This document shows positions 1 to 8,080 of a DNA stretch of 64,000 nucleotides, one piece after another. The notes under the pieces are model-generated. The model ran no database searches. It saw only the letters and a program-made list of their open reading frames with translations, and was not told the origin of the DNA. Source of the stretch: Agromyces badenianii (GTDB lineage: Bacteria; Actinomycetota; Actinomycetes; Actinomycetales; Microbacteriaceae). Every line of letters starts with the position of its first letter. The first letter of the stretch is position 1. The stretch is from NCBI RefSeq assembly GCF_003070885.1, contig NZ_CP028913.1, positions 2,542,001 to 2,606,000 of the forward strand, read 5' to 3'. The translations under genes were made by a program, and so were the position numbers.

Positions 1-785
1 CGATCGCCGAGCTCGAGCGCTGGGCCCCCGATGCCACGGTCGTCGAGGTGGGCGAGAACCGCGGCTACGCCGCGGGCGTCAACGCCGCCGTTCGCGCCGC
101 CGGACCACGGGACGCCTACCTCATCGTGAACGCGGACGTGCGGTTGAGTGCCGGATGCCTCGCCGTGCTCTACGCCCGACTCTCGCCCGAGATCGGGATC
201 GCGGTGCCTCGACTGCTCGACGCCGAAGGCGAACTGATCTGGTCGTTGCGGCGAGAGCCGACGCTCGCGAGGGCATGGGCCGACGCGCTGGTCGGCGCCG
301 AACGGGTCGGCGCCTCGCCCGTGTTCGGCGAGATCGTGACCGACCGACGGCTCTACGATGCGGCCCGCAGCACCGACTGGGCCGAGGGTTCGACGCAGCT
401 CGTCAGCTCGGCGTGCTGGGCGGCGTGCGGCGACTGGGACGAGTCGTACTTCCTCTACTCCGAGGAGACCGAGTTCGACCTGCGTGCGAGGGACCTCGGC
501 TTCGCGACCTGGTACGAGCCGCGGGCGACCGCGATCCACCTCGAGGGCGGGTCCGCGGACTCTCCGCGTCAGTGGTCGTTGCTCGTCGCCAACCGGGTTC
601 GACTGTTCCGGGCACGGAACGGCCCGGCGGCGACCGCGGTCTTCTGGCTTGCGACCGTCGTGCGGGAATCGACGCGGACGCTGCTCGGCAAGCGGGCGAG
701 CAGGGCGGCGATCCAGGATCTGCTGAGTCCGCGGCGCCTCCGCCAGACGCGGAGTCCGGAATGGCTGGGGGGCGTCCGCGTCTGA
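1..785 (+). CDS. Glycosyltransferase family 2, 5'-truncated by window edge
   Basis: The reading frame is open from the first base (codons start at base 3), so the N-terminus lies outside the window and about 260 C-terminal residues remain. The segment ENRGYAAGVNAAV followed by YLIVNADVRL is the classic GT-A pattern of WbbL-like rhamnosyl/hexosyl transferases: an N-R-G-x-A-x-G-x-N nucleotide-binding turn, then a DxD-type motif (NADV). A C-terminal amphipathic stretch follows. The protein probably adds a sugar to a lipid-linked repeat unit at the inner membrane face. It lies head-on to the Wzy/Wzz group and beside a heptamer repeat, which fits a role at the left edge of the polysaccharide locus. 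The acceptor and sugar cannot be read from the sequence. Confidence 0.85.
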   Translation, partial: IAELERWAPDATVVEVGENRGYAAGVNAAVRAAGPRDAYLIVNADVRLSAGCLAVLYARLSPEIGIAVPRLLDAEGELIWSLRREPTLARAWADALVGAERVGASPVFGEIVTDRRLYDAARSTDWAEGSTQLVSSACWAACGDWDESYFLYSEETEFDLRARDLGFATWYEPRATAIHLEGGSADSPRQWSLLVANRVRLFRARNGPAATAVFWLATVVRESTRTLLGKRASRAAIQDLLSPRRLRQTRSPEWLGGVRV

Positions 786-786
786 G

Positions 787-840
787 GCTCGCCGCTCGCC
801 GCTCGCTGGTCGCTGCTCGCTGCTCGCTGCTCGCTGCTCG
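787..840. repeat. 7-bp tandem repeat (GCTCGCT)n
   Basis: About 7.7 copies of a heptamer (GCTCGCC/GCTCGCT, one GGTCGCT variant) fill the short gap between two convergent genes. The last copies are identical, which suggests recent slippage. No hairpin terminator was found in this gap. Confidence 0.85.
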
Positions 841-859
841 ATCGGCGTGCGCCGCGCGA

Positions 860-2248
860 TCAGCTCAGACGACGATTCGCCGCTGGAACGAGGGCCGAAC
901 CGAGCGCCGCATCCGCGGCACCGATCGTTCGGACGCTGCCGCACAGGCCGATGATGAGGAACAGCAGGCCGCCGGCCATCGGGAAGGCCAGTCCGTCGAA
1001 GAAGGCGAAGAGCAGCGCGACCGTGAACACGGATGCCGCCAGCGCGTGCCCGATCAGGCGCACATCCGCCTGCCCCGACTGACGACGAGCGACCATCGCG
1101 CTCCAGATGGCCGTGAAGATCACCGCCGCGAAGGCCAGGACGCCGAGGATCCCGAGCTCGACCGCGATGAGCACCCACTGGTTGTCGAAGATGTAGTACC
1201 GCGGCAGGAACGTGCCGAATCCCGCCCCGTAGAAGGGCGAGGCCGCCACGAACTCGGGGGCGCGCTCGAGGCCGCCGGTTCGGGACTGCGTGCTCGGGTC
1301 GTTCGCGGCGCCGACGAACAGCGACGACGTCAGCGAGAAGAGGCCGGGCACGGCGACGATCACGGCGACGACGAGCGTGGCCCCGCCGCCGATGACCCAG
1401 CCACGCGCGCGCCGCGGGAACGCCGGGATCATGAGGAGCGAGGCCACGGCCAGTCCGATGATCGCCGACCGCGAGACGCCGAGCAGGGCCGAGATCGCGA
1501 TGAGCGCCACCGGCACCCACCAGATCACCGACCCCTTGCCGCGTTCGAAACGGAAGCCGTGCGAGATCCCGGCCGCGATCACGAACGGCAACGCGGCGTT
1601 CAGCGCCGTCGCGTACTCGAGGGGATGCAGCGCGGTGCCCGAAGAGCGGGCGAACCCGCCGCGTTCGGCGACGCTCCCGTCACCGCCCTCGATGCCGCTG
1701 AGCCCCGGGATCGACCCGAAGAAGTCGATGAACGACTGACCGGACACCGCCTGCGCCACGCCGAGCCCCGCGAGCAGGCCGGCGGCGATGCCGATCCGGC
1801 GGAGCATCCGCTTGAGGTCGTTCATGGTGCGGATGCCGTCCATCGCCGTGAACAGCACGCCGGCCCACGACAGCAGACGGATGACAGCCGTGGTGGCCGG
1901 GCTGATCTGGTCGGCGGGCTGGCCGCGGAGCATCGCGGCGGCGAAGCTCACGAGCGCGATCACGAGGAGCGCGACGAACGCGAACCGGATGGGCTGCGAT
2001 ACCGGCGCCACGTCGAGCGCCTGCGCCTGCAGTCGCGAGATGACCCACCAGCCGAACAGCACGACGCCCCACACGAGCGATGGGCGTCCGAGTTCGCCGA
2101 GCGCCGTGATCCTGATCGCCGAGGGCACCGCCATCAGCAAGACCAGGTAGACGGTCAGGAGCGTGACGGCGTCCACGCCGCGCCAGGCGATGATGCCCTG
2201 GTGCTCGAGCGCTCGGACCGGCCGCCACGGGGCCTCCGGTGCCACCAT
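860..2248 (-). CDS. O-antigen ligase / polymerase (Wzy/WaaL-like) membrane protein
   Basis: This 462-residue protein has roughly ten hydrophobic segments separated by short loops. A large extracytoplasmic loop contains the TALHPLEYATALNAALPF stretch and the RTGGLERAP/SPFYGAGFGTFLP stretch typical of O-antigen ligase / Wzy_C proteins. It would join or polymerise lipid-linked repeat units on the outer membrane face. A longer frame runs upstream to 2749 but is only a shadow of the Wzz gene. ATG at 2248 was chosen because it lies 7 bp after the upstream gene's stop and starts the hydrophobic protein. It is the third gene of the operon that starts at 3799, so the two Wzz-like partners are co-expressed with it. 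Confidence 0.82.
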   Translation of the reverse strand: MVAPEAPWRPVRALEHQGIIAWRGVDAVTLLTVYLVLLMAVPSAIRITALGELGRPSLVWGVVLFGWWVISRLQAQALDVAPVSQPIRFAFVALLVIALVSFAAAMLRGQPADQISPATTAVIRLLSWAGVLFTAMDGIRTMNDLKRMLRRIGIAAGLLAGLGVAQAVSGQSFIDFFGSIPGLSGIEGGDGSVAERGGFARSSGTALHPLEYATALNAALPFVIAAGISHGFRFERGKGSVIWWVPVALIAISALLGVSRSAIIGLAVASLLMIPAFPRRARGWVIGGGATLVVAVIVAVPGLFSLTSSLFVGAANDPSTQSRTGGLERAPEFVAASPFYGAGFGTFLPRYYIFDNQWVLIAVELGILGVLAFAAVIFTAIWSAMVARRQSGQADVRLIGHALAASVFTVALLFAFFDGLAFPMAGGLLFLIIGLCGSVRTIGAADAALGSALVPAANRRLS

Positions 2249-2255
2249 GTCGGCC

Positions 2256-3101
2256 TCAGCTCGACCGTGGCGTGGGGGGCGATGCCGGCCACCCTTCGAG
2301 CACGGAGGAGTCGTCGTCGCCGTCGGAGTCGTCGGACCTGTCGGACTCGTCGGGGTCGTCGGCGGGCCGGGACCTCGCCGACGTTCGAGGGGGACGCGGC
2401 GCATGGTCGTCGCTCGGCCCCGCTGCGTCGTCGTCATCGCCGCCACCGGGTGTTCCGGGGTCGGGGTGGTCGGCACCCATCCAGTCGACGGCCGCCCGAC
2501 GCCGGCGCCCGCGGATGCTGAGCCCATCGACGAGGGCGGCGAGGAGGAGGGCGAGCACCGCGATGACGACGCCCACCCCGGCACTCGCGACGATTCGGCT
2601 GCGCTGCTGCAGCACGCTCTCGTCGTCGATCGTGAGCGGCACGACCGTGATGCGATTGTCGGGGAGGATCTGTTCGCTCTCCTGCAGCTCGTCGAGCACG
2701 ATCGCCGTGCGATCGACGAGCTCGGCCAAGACCTCCTCGGCGACCTCATCCGACTTCGCGGTCACGGTGATGAGGATCACCGGTCCGGACGTGGAGCTGT
2801 CTCGCAAGATCTCGACCTCGACGTCGGGATGCTCCTTCGTGATCTCGCCGATCACGTTCTCCGCTCCGACCGCGCGCACGAGCACGTCCGCGGGCTGGGA
2901 GAGTCCGCCGAGGAAGAGATACGGGTTTCCGCCCTCGGGCAGGCTGACCGCACCGGGGAGGAGCAGCTGCGTCGCGCTCCGCTCGTAGCCGGGGCTCACG
3001 AGGAACCACGCCGCGAACGCGGCGCAGGCGGCGATGATGATGCCGGGAAAGACGATGTACCAGCGTCTCCAGAGGCCGCGTAGGGTTTCGGCGAGGTTCA
3101 C
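2256..3101 (-). CDS. Wzz-like polysaccharide chain-length determinant, acidic tail
   Basis: This 281-residue protein has membrane segments at about 15-35 and 171-193 flanking an extracytoplasmic helical domain. That is the Wzz/YveK layout for proteins that set polysaccharide chain length. Residues 210-281 form a low-complexity Asp/Ser/Pro-rich cytoplasmic tail ending near SSVLEGW. No Walker motifs are present, so it is not a fused BY-kinase. GTG at 3101 overlaps the upstream stop by 4 bp (GTGA), which supports this start over the longer open frame. The function comes from topology and from the adjacent Wzy-like protein; direct sequence similarity is weak. Confidence 0.72.
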   Translation of the reverse strand: MNLAETLRGLWRRWYIVFPGIIIAACAAFAAWFLVSPGYERSATQLLLPGAVSLPEGGNPYLFLGGLSQPADVLVRAVGAENVIGEITKEHPDVEVEILRDSSTSGPVILITVTAKSDEVAEEVLAELVDRTAIVLDELQESEQILPDNRITVVPLTIDDESVLQQRSRIVASAGVGVVIAVLALLLAALVDGLSIRGRRRRAAVDWMGADHPDPGTPGGGDDDDAAGPSDDHAPRPPRTSARSRPADDPDESDRSDDSDGDDDSSVLEGWPASPPTPRSS

Positions 3102-3799
3102 GTTGTCTGCCCTTCCAAGAGTCGGCTGGAGGGGCGCCCTGCGGGCGCCCTCCGCCGGGTCCTTCTGGCCGAGCGCCATCGCTCGACCGTCACGCAGAGC
3201 CACCCGCTCACGATGAGCGCTGCGGCGAGCATCGCCACACCCGCGGACACCATGCCGCTTCGTGTCGCGGCGACGTGCTCGATGTTGAGGGTGAGGGGGA
3301 CGACGGCGGCCGTGATCCGCGAGCCGGGCGCCGCCACCGCCGACTGCTGGGTCTCGGCGACCTCCAGCACCCGGTCGACCAGTTCGGTCTGCTTCGCCTC
3401 GACCCATTCGCGGGTGCGCCCGACGATCTGGATGTCGATCTCGGCTCGGGGATAGTACGGCATCCACTGGTTGCCCGCGTTCGGCAGCCCGACGATCACG
3501 CCCTCGCGGACTCCGGCGCCGTAGAACGGTGCATCGTCGGTCGAGTACCGCGCCGGCGGGCGGCCGTTGTTGATCTCTTGGGCGACGGTCCCGGCGAACG
3601 CGATGATGCTCGTGTCCCTGATTCCGTTCGACGGCTGCAGGCTGGTCGCCGCCGGCAGCATGAACGAGACGACCGTGCGGGTCGTGTAGATGCCTCCGTC
3701 TTGGGCCAGCATGACCGTGAGGAGGCCGGTGCCGGTGAGCAGGAGGAGCGGAATGTACCAGTGCCGGAGCATGGCGATCAGAATCTCTCGAACGGTCAC
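3098..3799 (-). CDS. Wzz-like membrane protein, first of tandem pair
   Basis: This 233-residue protein has two membrane segments (about 13-32 and 182-205) and a periplasm-side domain between them. The layout matches the next gene, so the operon encodes two Wzz-like subunits. GTG at 3799 is preceded by a strong GGGAGGAGG ribosome-binding site 7 bp upstream. It is the first gene of the 3799-to-860 operon and has a 16-bp palindrome 26 bp upstream. It probably modulates chain length or couples polymerisation to export. I see no kinase or nucleotide-binding motif. A generic two-TM envelope protein cannot be excluded. Confidence 0.68.
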   Translation of the reverse strand: MTVREILIAMLRHWYIPLLLLTGTGLLTVMLAQDGGIYTTRTVVSFMLPAATSLQPSNGIRDTSIIAFAGTVAQEINNGRPPARYSTDDAPFYGAGVREGVIVGLPNAGNQWMPYYPRAEIDIQIVGRTREWVEAKQTELVDRVLEVAETQQSAVAAPGSRITAAVVPLTLNIEHVAATRSGMVSAGVAMLAAALIVSGWLCVTVERWRSARRTRRRAPAGRPSSRLLEGQTT

Positions 3800-3824
3800 G
3801 ATCGCCTCCTCCCACCTGTCATCG

Positions 3825-3840
3825 CGGTACTAGGGTACCG
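3825..3840. promoter_or_regulatory. Palindrome CGGTAC-TAGG-GTACCG upstream of Wzz operon
   Basis: Perfect 6-bp arms surround a 4-bp spacer, 26 bp upstream of the GTG of the 3799 gene and next to its AGGAGG site. On the minus strand it contains TACCCT, which could be a -10 box. It could be an operator or part of the promoter; no matching -35 was found. Confidence 0.4.
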
Positions 3841-3883
3841 ACACCGGCCGTAAAACCGATCATGCCTCAAATCGGCGGGCTGA

Positions 3884-4537
3884 TCAGCGAATCCGCTTCA
3901 CCATGCTGGCGATCGCATTGCGAGCGTCCCGGGGCCCCGGCGAGTGCGAGACGATCTGCCGGATCGTCTCCGCCGTGTCGTGTTCGGTCACGCTGTATCG
4001 CGGCTGGAGCCAGGCGGAACTTCGCGCCGGGAATCGGTCGCTCGTGTAGACCGTGCGGTACCCGGCGTGCCTCAGCCGCCCGAGCAGTCGCCGGTCGTAC
4101 CGACCGAGCGGCAATGCCGCCTCCTCGATCGGCCCCCTGCTCGCCTCGGCGAGCGCCTCGCGGGCGTCGAGGAGCTCGCGCCGCGCCTCGTCGTCGTCGA
4201 GCCCGCGCCACGGCACGTGCGACCACCCGTGATTGCCGATCGCCATGCCCGCGTCGCGCAACTCGCGGAGGTCGCCCGGGCCGAGGCTCGCCGGATCGTC
4301 GAGTCTCCCGGCGAGCGCGAAGAAGGTGGCCCGCAGGCCGCGTTCCCGCAATGCGGGGAGGCCGACCTCGAGGTCGGATCGGTTTCCGTCGTCGAAGCTG
4401 AGACGGACGTGAGGATGCGCCTGGACGACGTCGAGCACGTCATGGAAGACGTCACGCGCCATCCAGTAGTGCGCCTCGCCGGGCTCGCGCTCCCGCCCGG
4501 GGGTTCCGATGCCGTGGAAGCACACGTGGATCGTCAC
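3884..4537 (-). CDS. Polysaccharide deacetylase (NodB homology, CE4)
   Basis: This 217-residue protein carries the CE4 signatures. LSFDDGN near residue 47 is the catalytic-base/metal Asp motif (usually TFDDG), and NHGWSH supplies the H-x3-H metal ligands. Family members remove N- or O-acetyl groups from amino-sugar polymers. There is no signal peptide or membrane segment, so it is predicted cytoplasmic and may act on a lipid-linked intermediate. ATG at 4537 overlaps the upstream glycosyltransferase stop by 4 bp, so the two are translationally coupled. The protein is short for the family but covers the NodB core. Confidence 0.85.
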   Translation of the reverse strand: MTIHVCFHGIGTPGREREPGEAHYWMARDVFHDVLDVVQAHPHVRLSFDDGNRSDLEVGLPALRERGLRATFFALAGRLDDPASLGPGDLRELRDAGMAIGNHGWSHVPWRGLDDDEARRELLDAREALAEASRGPIEEAALPLGRYDRRLLGRLRHAGYRTVYTSDRFPARSSAWLQPRYSVTEHDTAETIRQIVSHSPGPRDARNAIASMVKRIR

Positions 4538-5403
4538 GACTGGGTTCCTTCGACGGGGCTGCCCGCCCGGCCTCGAGTGCTCTCGTCACGCCCCCAGGCG
4601 CCGGCCTTCGCCGCACGTCGCGCGAGCAGGGCCGCGGTCACCGTGATCGCCAGGTAGGGGATGGCGGCGAACGCGAGCCGCGGTGCGGGCAGCACCACGT
4701 CGCGCAGCCAGGCCCAACGGTCGGACGGGCGCACCTGCACGTCGACCTGACCGGAGGCCGCAGCCGCACGCAGCTGCGCGTTGCCGCGCCGCACCCGCAC
4801 CAGCCGGCGGAGCAGGTCACGGGTCGTGAACGGGGTTTCGACGACGACTTCGACGTCGCCGGCCTCGACCTTCTCGCCGTCCGTGAACTGGGAGTCGAGG
4901 AACAGGTCGTCGGCGATCAGTGCGGGGAACGTCGTGAACCTGGCGCGACCGGCCTCCGACACGGCGATCGTGCCACGGCCGAAGAGACCGCGGCGGAACG
5001 CCGGGAGTCGCTCGTTGATGGTGAAGTACGCACGAACCGGCCAGGGCCGGCCGCCGATGTCGAGTCGCCGCCGGGGCACGACCACGAGCGCAGCCGGGTT
5101 CTCGGAGAATCGTTCGAGGATCGCCGCGAGGCCGCCCTCGGGCACGACGATGTCGGCATCGAGGTAGATGCGAGGAAAGCCGGTCGCGATCGCATCGCCG
5201 GCGTTGAGCGCTCCGGCCTTACCCGGCTCCGGCCGGTCGACGACGGTGACCCCCGGCCGATCCGCCACCTGCGCAGTCCGATCCGTGCAGCCGTTCGCGA
5301 CGACGATGACGTCCCAGTCGACGACGTCCTGCCGAAGGACGGCATCGAGGACGGGCCCCAGAACCCGTTCCTCGTTGTGCGCGGCGATCACGACGCTCGG
5401 CAT
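4534..5403 (-). CDS. Glycosyltransferase family 2, membrane-associated
   Basis: This 289-residue protein starts SVVIAAHNEERVLGPVLDAVL, a standard GT-A N-terminus. DIVVP within YLDADIVVP supplies the DxD metal motif, and a GKAGALNAG turn is typical of processive or dolichol-type GT2 enzymes. A C-terminal hydrophobic segment (about 240-265) could anchor it. ATG at 5403 has AGGGAGGA 6 bp upstream. It is the first gene of a two-gene operon with the deacetylase. It probably transfers a sugar during repeat-unit assembly; the donor is unknown. Confidence 0.85.
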   Translation of the reverse strand: MPSVVIAAHNEERVLGPVLDAVLRQDVVDWDVIVVANGCTDRTAQVADRPGVTVVDRPEPGKAGALNAGDAIATGFPRIYLDADIVVPEGGLAAILERFSENPAALVVVPRRRLDIGGRPWPVRAYFTINERLPAFRRGLFGRGTIAVSEAGRARFTTFPALIADDLFLDSQFTDGEKVEAGDVEVVVETPFTTRDLLRRLVRVRRGNAQLRAAAASGQVDVQVRPSDRWAWLRDVVLPAPRLAFAAIPYLAITVTAALLARRAAKAGAWGRDESTRGRAGSPVEGTQS

Positions 5404-5465
5404 CGGATTCCTCCCTGATCATCGACTCAAGGAGCAGGATACCGGGGCGCCCTCACGGGTGCGGG

Positions 5466-5471
5466 TACGAT
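5466..5471 (+). promoter_or_regulatory. -10 box TACGAT, leaderless start at 5479
   Basis: TACGAT ends 7 bp before the ATG with no Shine-Dalgarno between them, so the transcript would begin at or beside the start codon. Confidence 0.45.
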
Positions 5472-5478
5472 TCGGAAC

Positions 5479-6348
5479 ATGGATCGTGCCTCGGTCGAAC
5501 TGCGACCCATCCGCGATGAGGATGCCGAGGTCATCGCAGCATTCCTCCATGCGCATCTCAACACTCGCGTGCCCGTCGCCGGCTGGCGGAGGCTCCTGTC
5601 GCCGCCCTGGGAGACCGACTCCCCCAACCACGGTTTCCAGCTCGTCTCCGACTCGGCCGTGGTGGGCGTCTACGTGGCCGTGTACTCGCGGCGCCCGGGC
5701 GACCACGGGCGGTTGCCGGTCTGCAACCTCGCCGCGTTCTGCGTGCTGGAGCCGTATCGGGTGCACAGCTTCCGGCTGCTTCGCGCGATCATCGGGCAAC
5801 GCGGATACGACTTCACCGACCTGTCTCCGAGCGGCAACGTCGTCGCGCTCAACGAGCGACTCGGCTTCGCGCGGCTCGACGGCCGCACGCGTCTGACGCT
5901 CAACCTGCCCGCGCCGGGCCGGCGGGGCATCCGCGTGTCGGATGACCCGGCGGTGATCGAGCGCGTGCTCGACGGGCAGGACGCCGTCGTGTACCGGGAC
6001 CATCGCGCCGGCGCCGCCCGGCACCTGGTCGTCGTCGGCGACGACGGCGAATACAGCTACCTCATCGTGCGCAAGGACCGCCGGAAGGGCATCCCCGTCT
6101 TCGCGACGCCGATCCATGTCGGCGGCAGCCGCCGGCTGCTCCGCGACGCCTGGCCCCGGGTGCGATCCCACCTGCTGCTGCGGCACGGTGCGATCGCCAC
6201 GCTCGCCGAGCGGCGGGTCCTCGGTTTCGAACCCTCGCTCGGCGTCGACGTGAGCGCCCCCCGGCCGAGGATGTTCCTCAGTCGGGGGGCGCGTACAGAA
6301 GCGGAGGTCGACTACCTCTACAGCGAGCTCGCGCTCGTCGAGTGGTAG
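5479..6348 (+). CDS. GNAT-like acyltransferase in polysaccharide locus
   Basis: This 289-residue protein has an N-terminal half (about 6-110) that reads like a GNAT fold: ELRPIRDEDAEVIAAFLHAH, a central strand, then CVLEPYRVHSFRLLRAII as the acyl-CoA-binding turn and helix, and NVVALNERLGFARL as the usual C-terminal GNAT strand-helix. The remaining half is unassigned. It may acylate a sugar or surface molecule, inferred from its place between the GT2/deacetylase pair and the beta-helix gene. The gene is divergent from the GT2 and ends 1 bp before the convergent beta-helix gene. Confidence 0.65.
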   Translation: MDRASVELRPIRDEDAEVIAAFLHAHLNTRVPVAGWRRLLSPPWETDSPNHGFQLVSDSAVVGVYVAVYSRRPGDHGRLPVCNLAAFCVLEPYRVHSFRLLRAIIGQRGYDFTDLSPSGNVVALNERLGFARLDGRTRLTLNLPAPGRRGIRVSDDPAVIERVLDGQDAVVYRDHRAGAARHLVVVGDDGEYSYLIVRKDRRKGIPVFATPIHVGGSRRLLRDAWPRVRSHLLLRHGAIATLAERRVLGFEPSLGVDVSAPRPRMFLSRGARTEAEVDYLYSELALVEW

Positions 6349-6349
6349 C

Positions 6350-7888
6350 TCAGTTCGCTGCGCGAACCGCCGTTCCGTCTTCCCAGGTGTTGTTGGTCCA
6401 CACGTTGCCGGGCTTCGAGGAGTCGAACGACGTGATGGGGCCGAAGGCGCCGCACTTGCCGTTGCTCCCGCGCTGCCAGACGTTGTTCGTGAACCTGATG
6501 TTGTTGGTTCCGCTGGAGTACGGCTTGCCGGCAGACGACCCGCCGTAGGCGCAGTATCCGCCCGAGCCCGCGATGAACAGGTTCCCGTCGATCGTGTTGT
6601 TCTCGACCACCGCGAAGTCGCCGTAGCCGGTCAGCGCGGCCGAGCAGCCGGCGTCCGGCGGAACGTCGGGGGCGTCGCAGGCGATCGTGTTGCCACGGAT
6701 CACGCTGTTCGCACCCATGCGCACACCCGACTCGTGGTACACGCCGGTGTCGTCGCGGAACTGGCCGTGCAGGTACGACTTCTCGACCGTGCAGTCGAGC
6801 GCGCAGTTGACCGAGCGGTTGCCGCCGGTCACGTGCACGCGCGTCGCGGTGAACATGCCGTCGCCGATGCCGGTGCCCGGGCGGGCGCCGATGTTGACAT
6901 TGCTGTCGGTGATCGTGAACGACGAACGGCCGTCCATTCCGCCGCTCACGGTGCCGTTGATCACCGAATTGCTGATCACGACCCCTTGGGCCCGGATCGA
7001 GAGCGAGCAGTTGACGGTGCTCGCGTTGATGACCGTGCCTGCGGTCGTGATCGTGCACGGGCCGGAGTACGGAGTGAGCGCGGTGCCCGCGGGCACTCCG
7101 GTGTTGGCCGCCGACGGGAATCCGGTGGACGGCTTCGGTGTCGGAGCCGGTGTCGGGGTCGGAGTGGGCGTCGGGGTCGGAGTGGCCGTCGGCGTCGGCG
7201 TGGGCGCCGGCGTTGCCGTCGGAGTCGGGGTGGCCGTCGGCGTCGGAGTCGGCGTTGCCGTCGGCGACGGGGTCGGCTTCACGGCGGCCGGCTCGTACAG
7301 GACGTCGACCCAGTACTGGCTGTTCTTGTACGTCTGGGTCGGGAACTTCGTGCTCCGCCCGTAGGCGTACACCCCGCCGCTGCCCTCGATGCGCAAGGCC
7401 GCACTCGTGCTCGTGCTCTTGTAGTCGTGCGTCGCCGCATACCGCCCGTTGGGGGCGTAGTAGGAGACGACGTAGCTCTTGCCGGCCGCCAGGGCCACAC
7501 CCGGGGCGAACCGGGCGGTCTGCCAACCCGACGAGGTCTCGCCGCTGAACGTCACGCTCGCGAGCTTGACGCCGTTCGACGACCAGAGGGATCCATTGTG
7601 CGACGACGTCGCCCCCGGAACCTTCCAGAAGCGCATGCCGGTGGCCGTGCCGTTCTCGACGACAGTGAACTTCGTACCGACCTCGACGCCGGCGCTGTCG
7701 GTGTGATCGACGAGACGTGTCGGCTCCGTGCCGAGCAGGACCGCTGCCGAGGCGGGAGTCGTCGGCGCCCATGGCAGAGCCGGTGCGATCAGCACGGCGC
7801 CGATCGCGAAGACTGCAAGCACGCGGGCGAGACGGGACATTCGTGGTGTGGGGGCGACATGACGTGCTCTGAAATGAGAGCGGCGCAT
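6350..7888 (-). CDS. Secreted DUF4082 + right-handed beta-helix protein
   Basis: This is a 512-residue exported protein. Residues 1-48 form a signal peptide ending near PASAA. Residues 52-199 are a DUF4082 domain (GMRFWKVPG, HNGSLWSSNG, SGWQTARF, YVVSYYAPNGRYAAT, YWVDVLYE). Residues 203-253 are a Thr-Pro repeat linker. Residues 258-512 have the repeated NSVIxG/NxxxNxT pattern of a parallel beta-helix, as in pectate-lyase-like and glycan-binding proteins. ATG at 7888 was preferred to the longer frame (to 8008) because AGGACG lies just upstream and the signal peptide follows. It probably binds or trims the secreted polysaccharide. A catalytic site is not obvious. Confidence 0.82.
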   Translation of the reverse strand: MRRSHFRARHVAPTPRMSRLARVLAVFAIGAVLIAPALPWAPTTPASAAVLLGTEPTRLVDHTDSAGVEVGTKFTVVENGTATGMRFWKVPGATSSHNGSLWSSNGVKLASVTFSGETSSGWQTARFAPGVALAAGKSYVVSYYAPNGRYAATHDYKSTSTSAALRIEGSGGVYAYGRSTKFPTQTYKNSQYWVDVLYEPAAVKPTPSPTATPTPTPTATPTPTATPAPTPTPTATPTPTPTPTPTPAPTPKPSTGFPSAANTGVPAGTALTPYSGPCTITTAGTVINASTVNCSLSIRAQGVVISNSVINGTVSGGMDGRSSFTITDSNVNIGARPGTGIGDGMFTATRVHVTGGNRSVNCALDCTVEKSYLHGQFRDDTGVYHESGVRMGANSVIRGNTIACDAPDVPPDAGCSAALTGYGDFAVVENNTIDGNLFIAGSGGYCAYGGSSAGKPYSSGTNNIRFTNNVWQRGSNGKCGAFGPITSFDSSKPGNVWTNNTWEDGTAVRAAN

Positions 7889-8080
7889 AAAACGTCCTTT
7901 TCGAATCTGGGGTCCTGCACATCTGCCGCCGCGTGATCCGCTGGGATCGTCGCCGAGGTACTCGCGTGCTGAGCAGCCGGTACCCCGAACGGGGGCACAC
8001 GGACTCAATTAGACCCGATGGTGTTCCACCCGCGCAAGGATACTTGAGCAGTTCTCAAAGAAAATGGCGACGCCCTCAGT
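7889..8080. promoter_or_regulatory. Intergenic region with two palindromes
   Basis: The region separates two minus-strand genes. ACCCC-GAAC-GGGGG lies at 7982-7995, upstream of the beta-helix gene, and is related to motifs at 24806, 36148 and 59098. TTGAG-CAGTT-CTCAA lies at 8044-8058, just past the stop of the AsnB-like gene; it could be a weak terminator but has no U-tract. Confidence 0.4.

Noticed and set aside
787..840. CRISPR array
   Set aside because: It is a pure heptamer repeat with no spacers; no other CRISPR-like repeats or cas genes are present in the window.
155..2521. Long plus-strand open frame of 788 codons
   Set aside because: The translation is Arg/Asp/His-rich with no domain and runs antisense to the Wzy and Wzz genes, so it is a GC-bias shadow.
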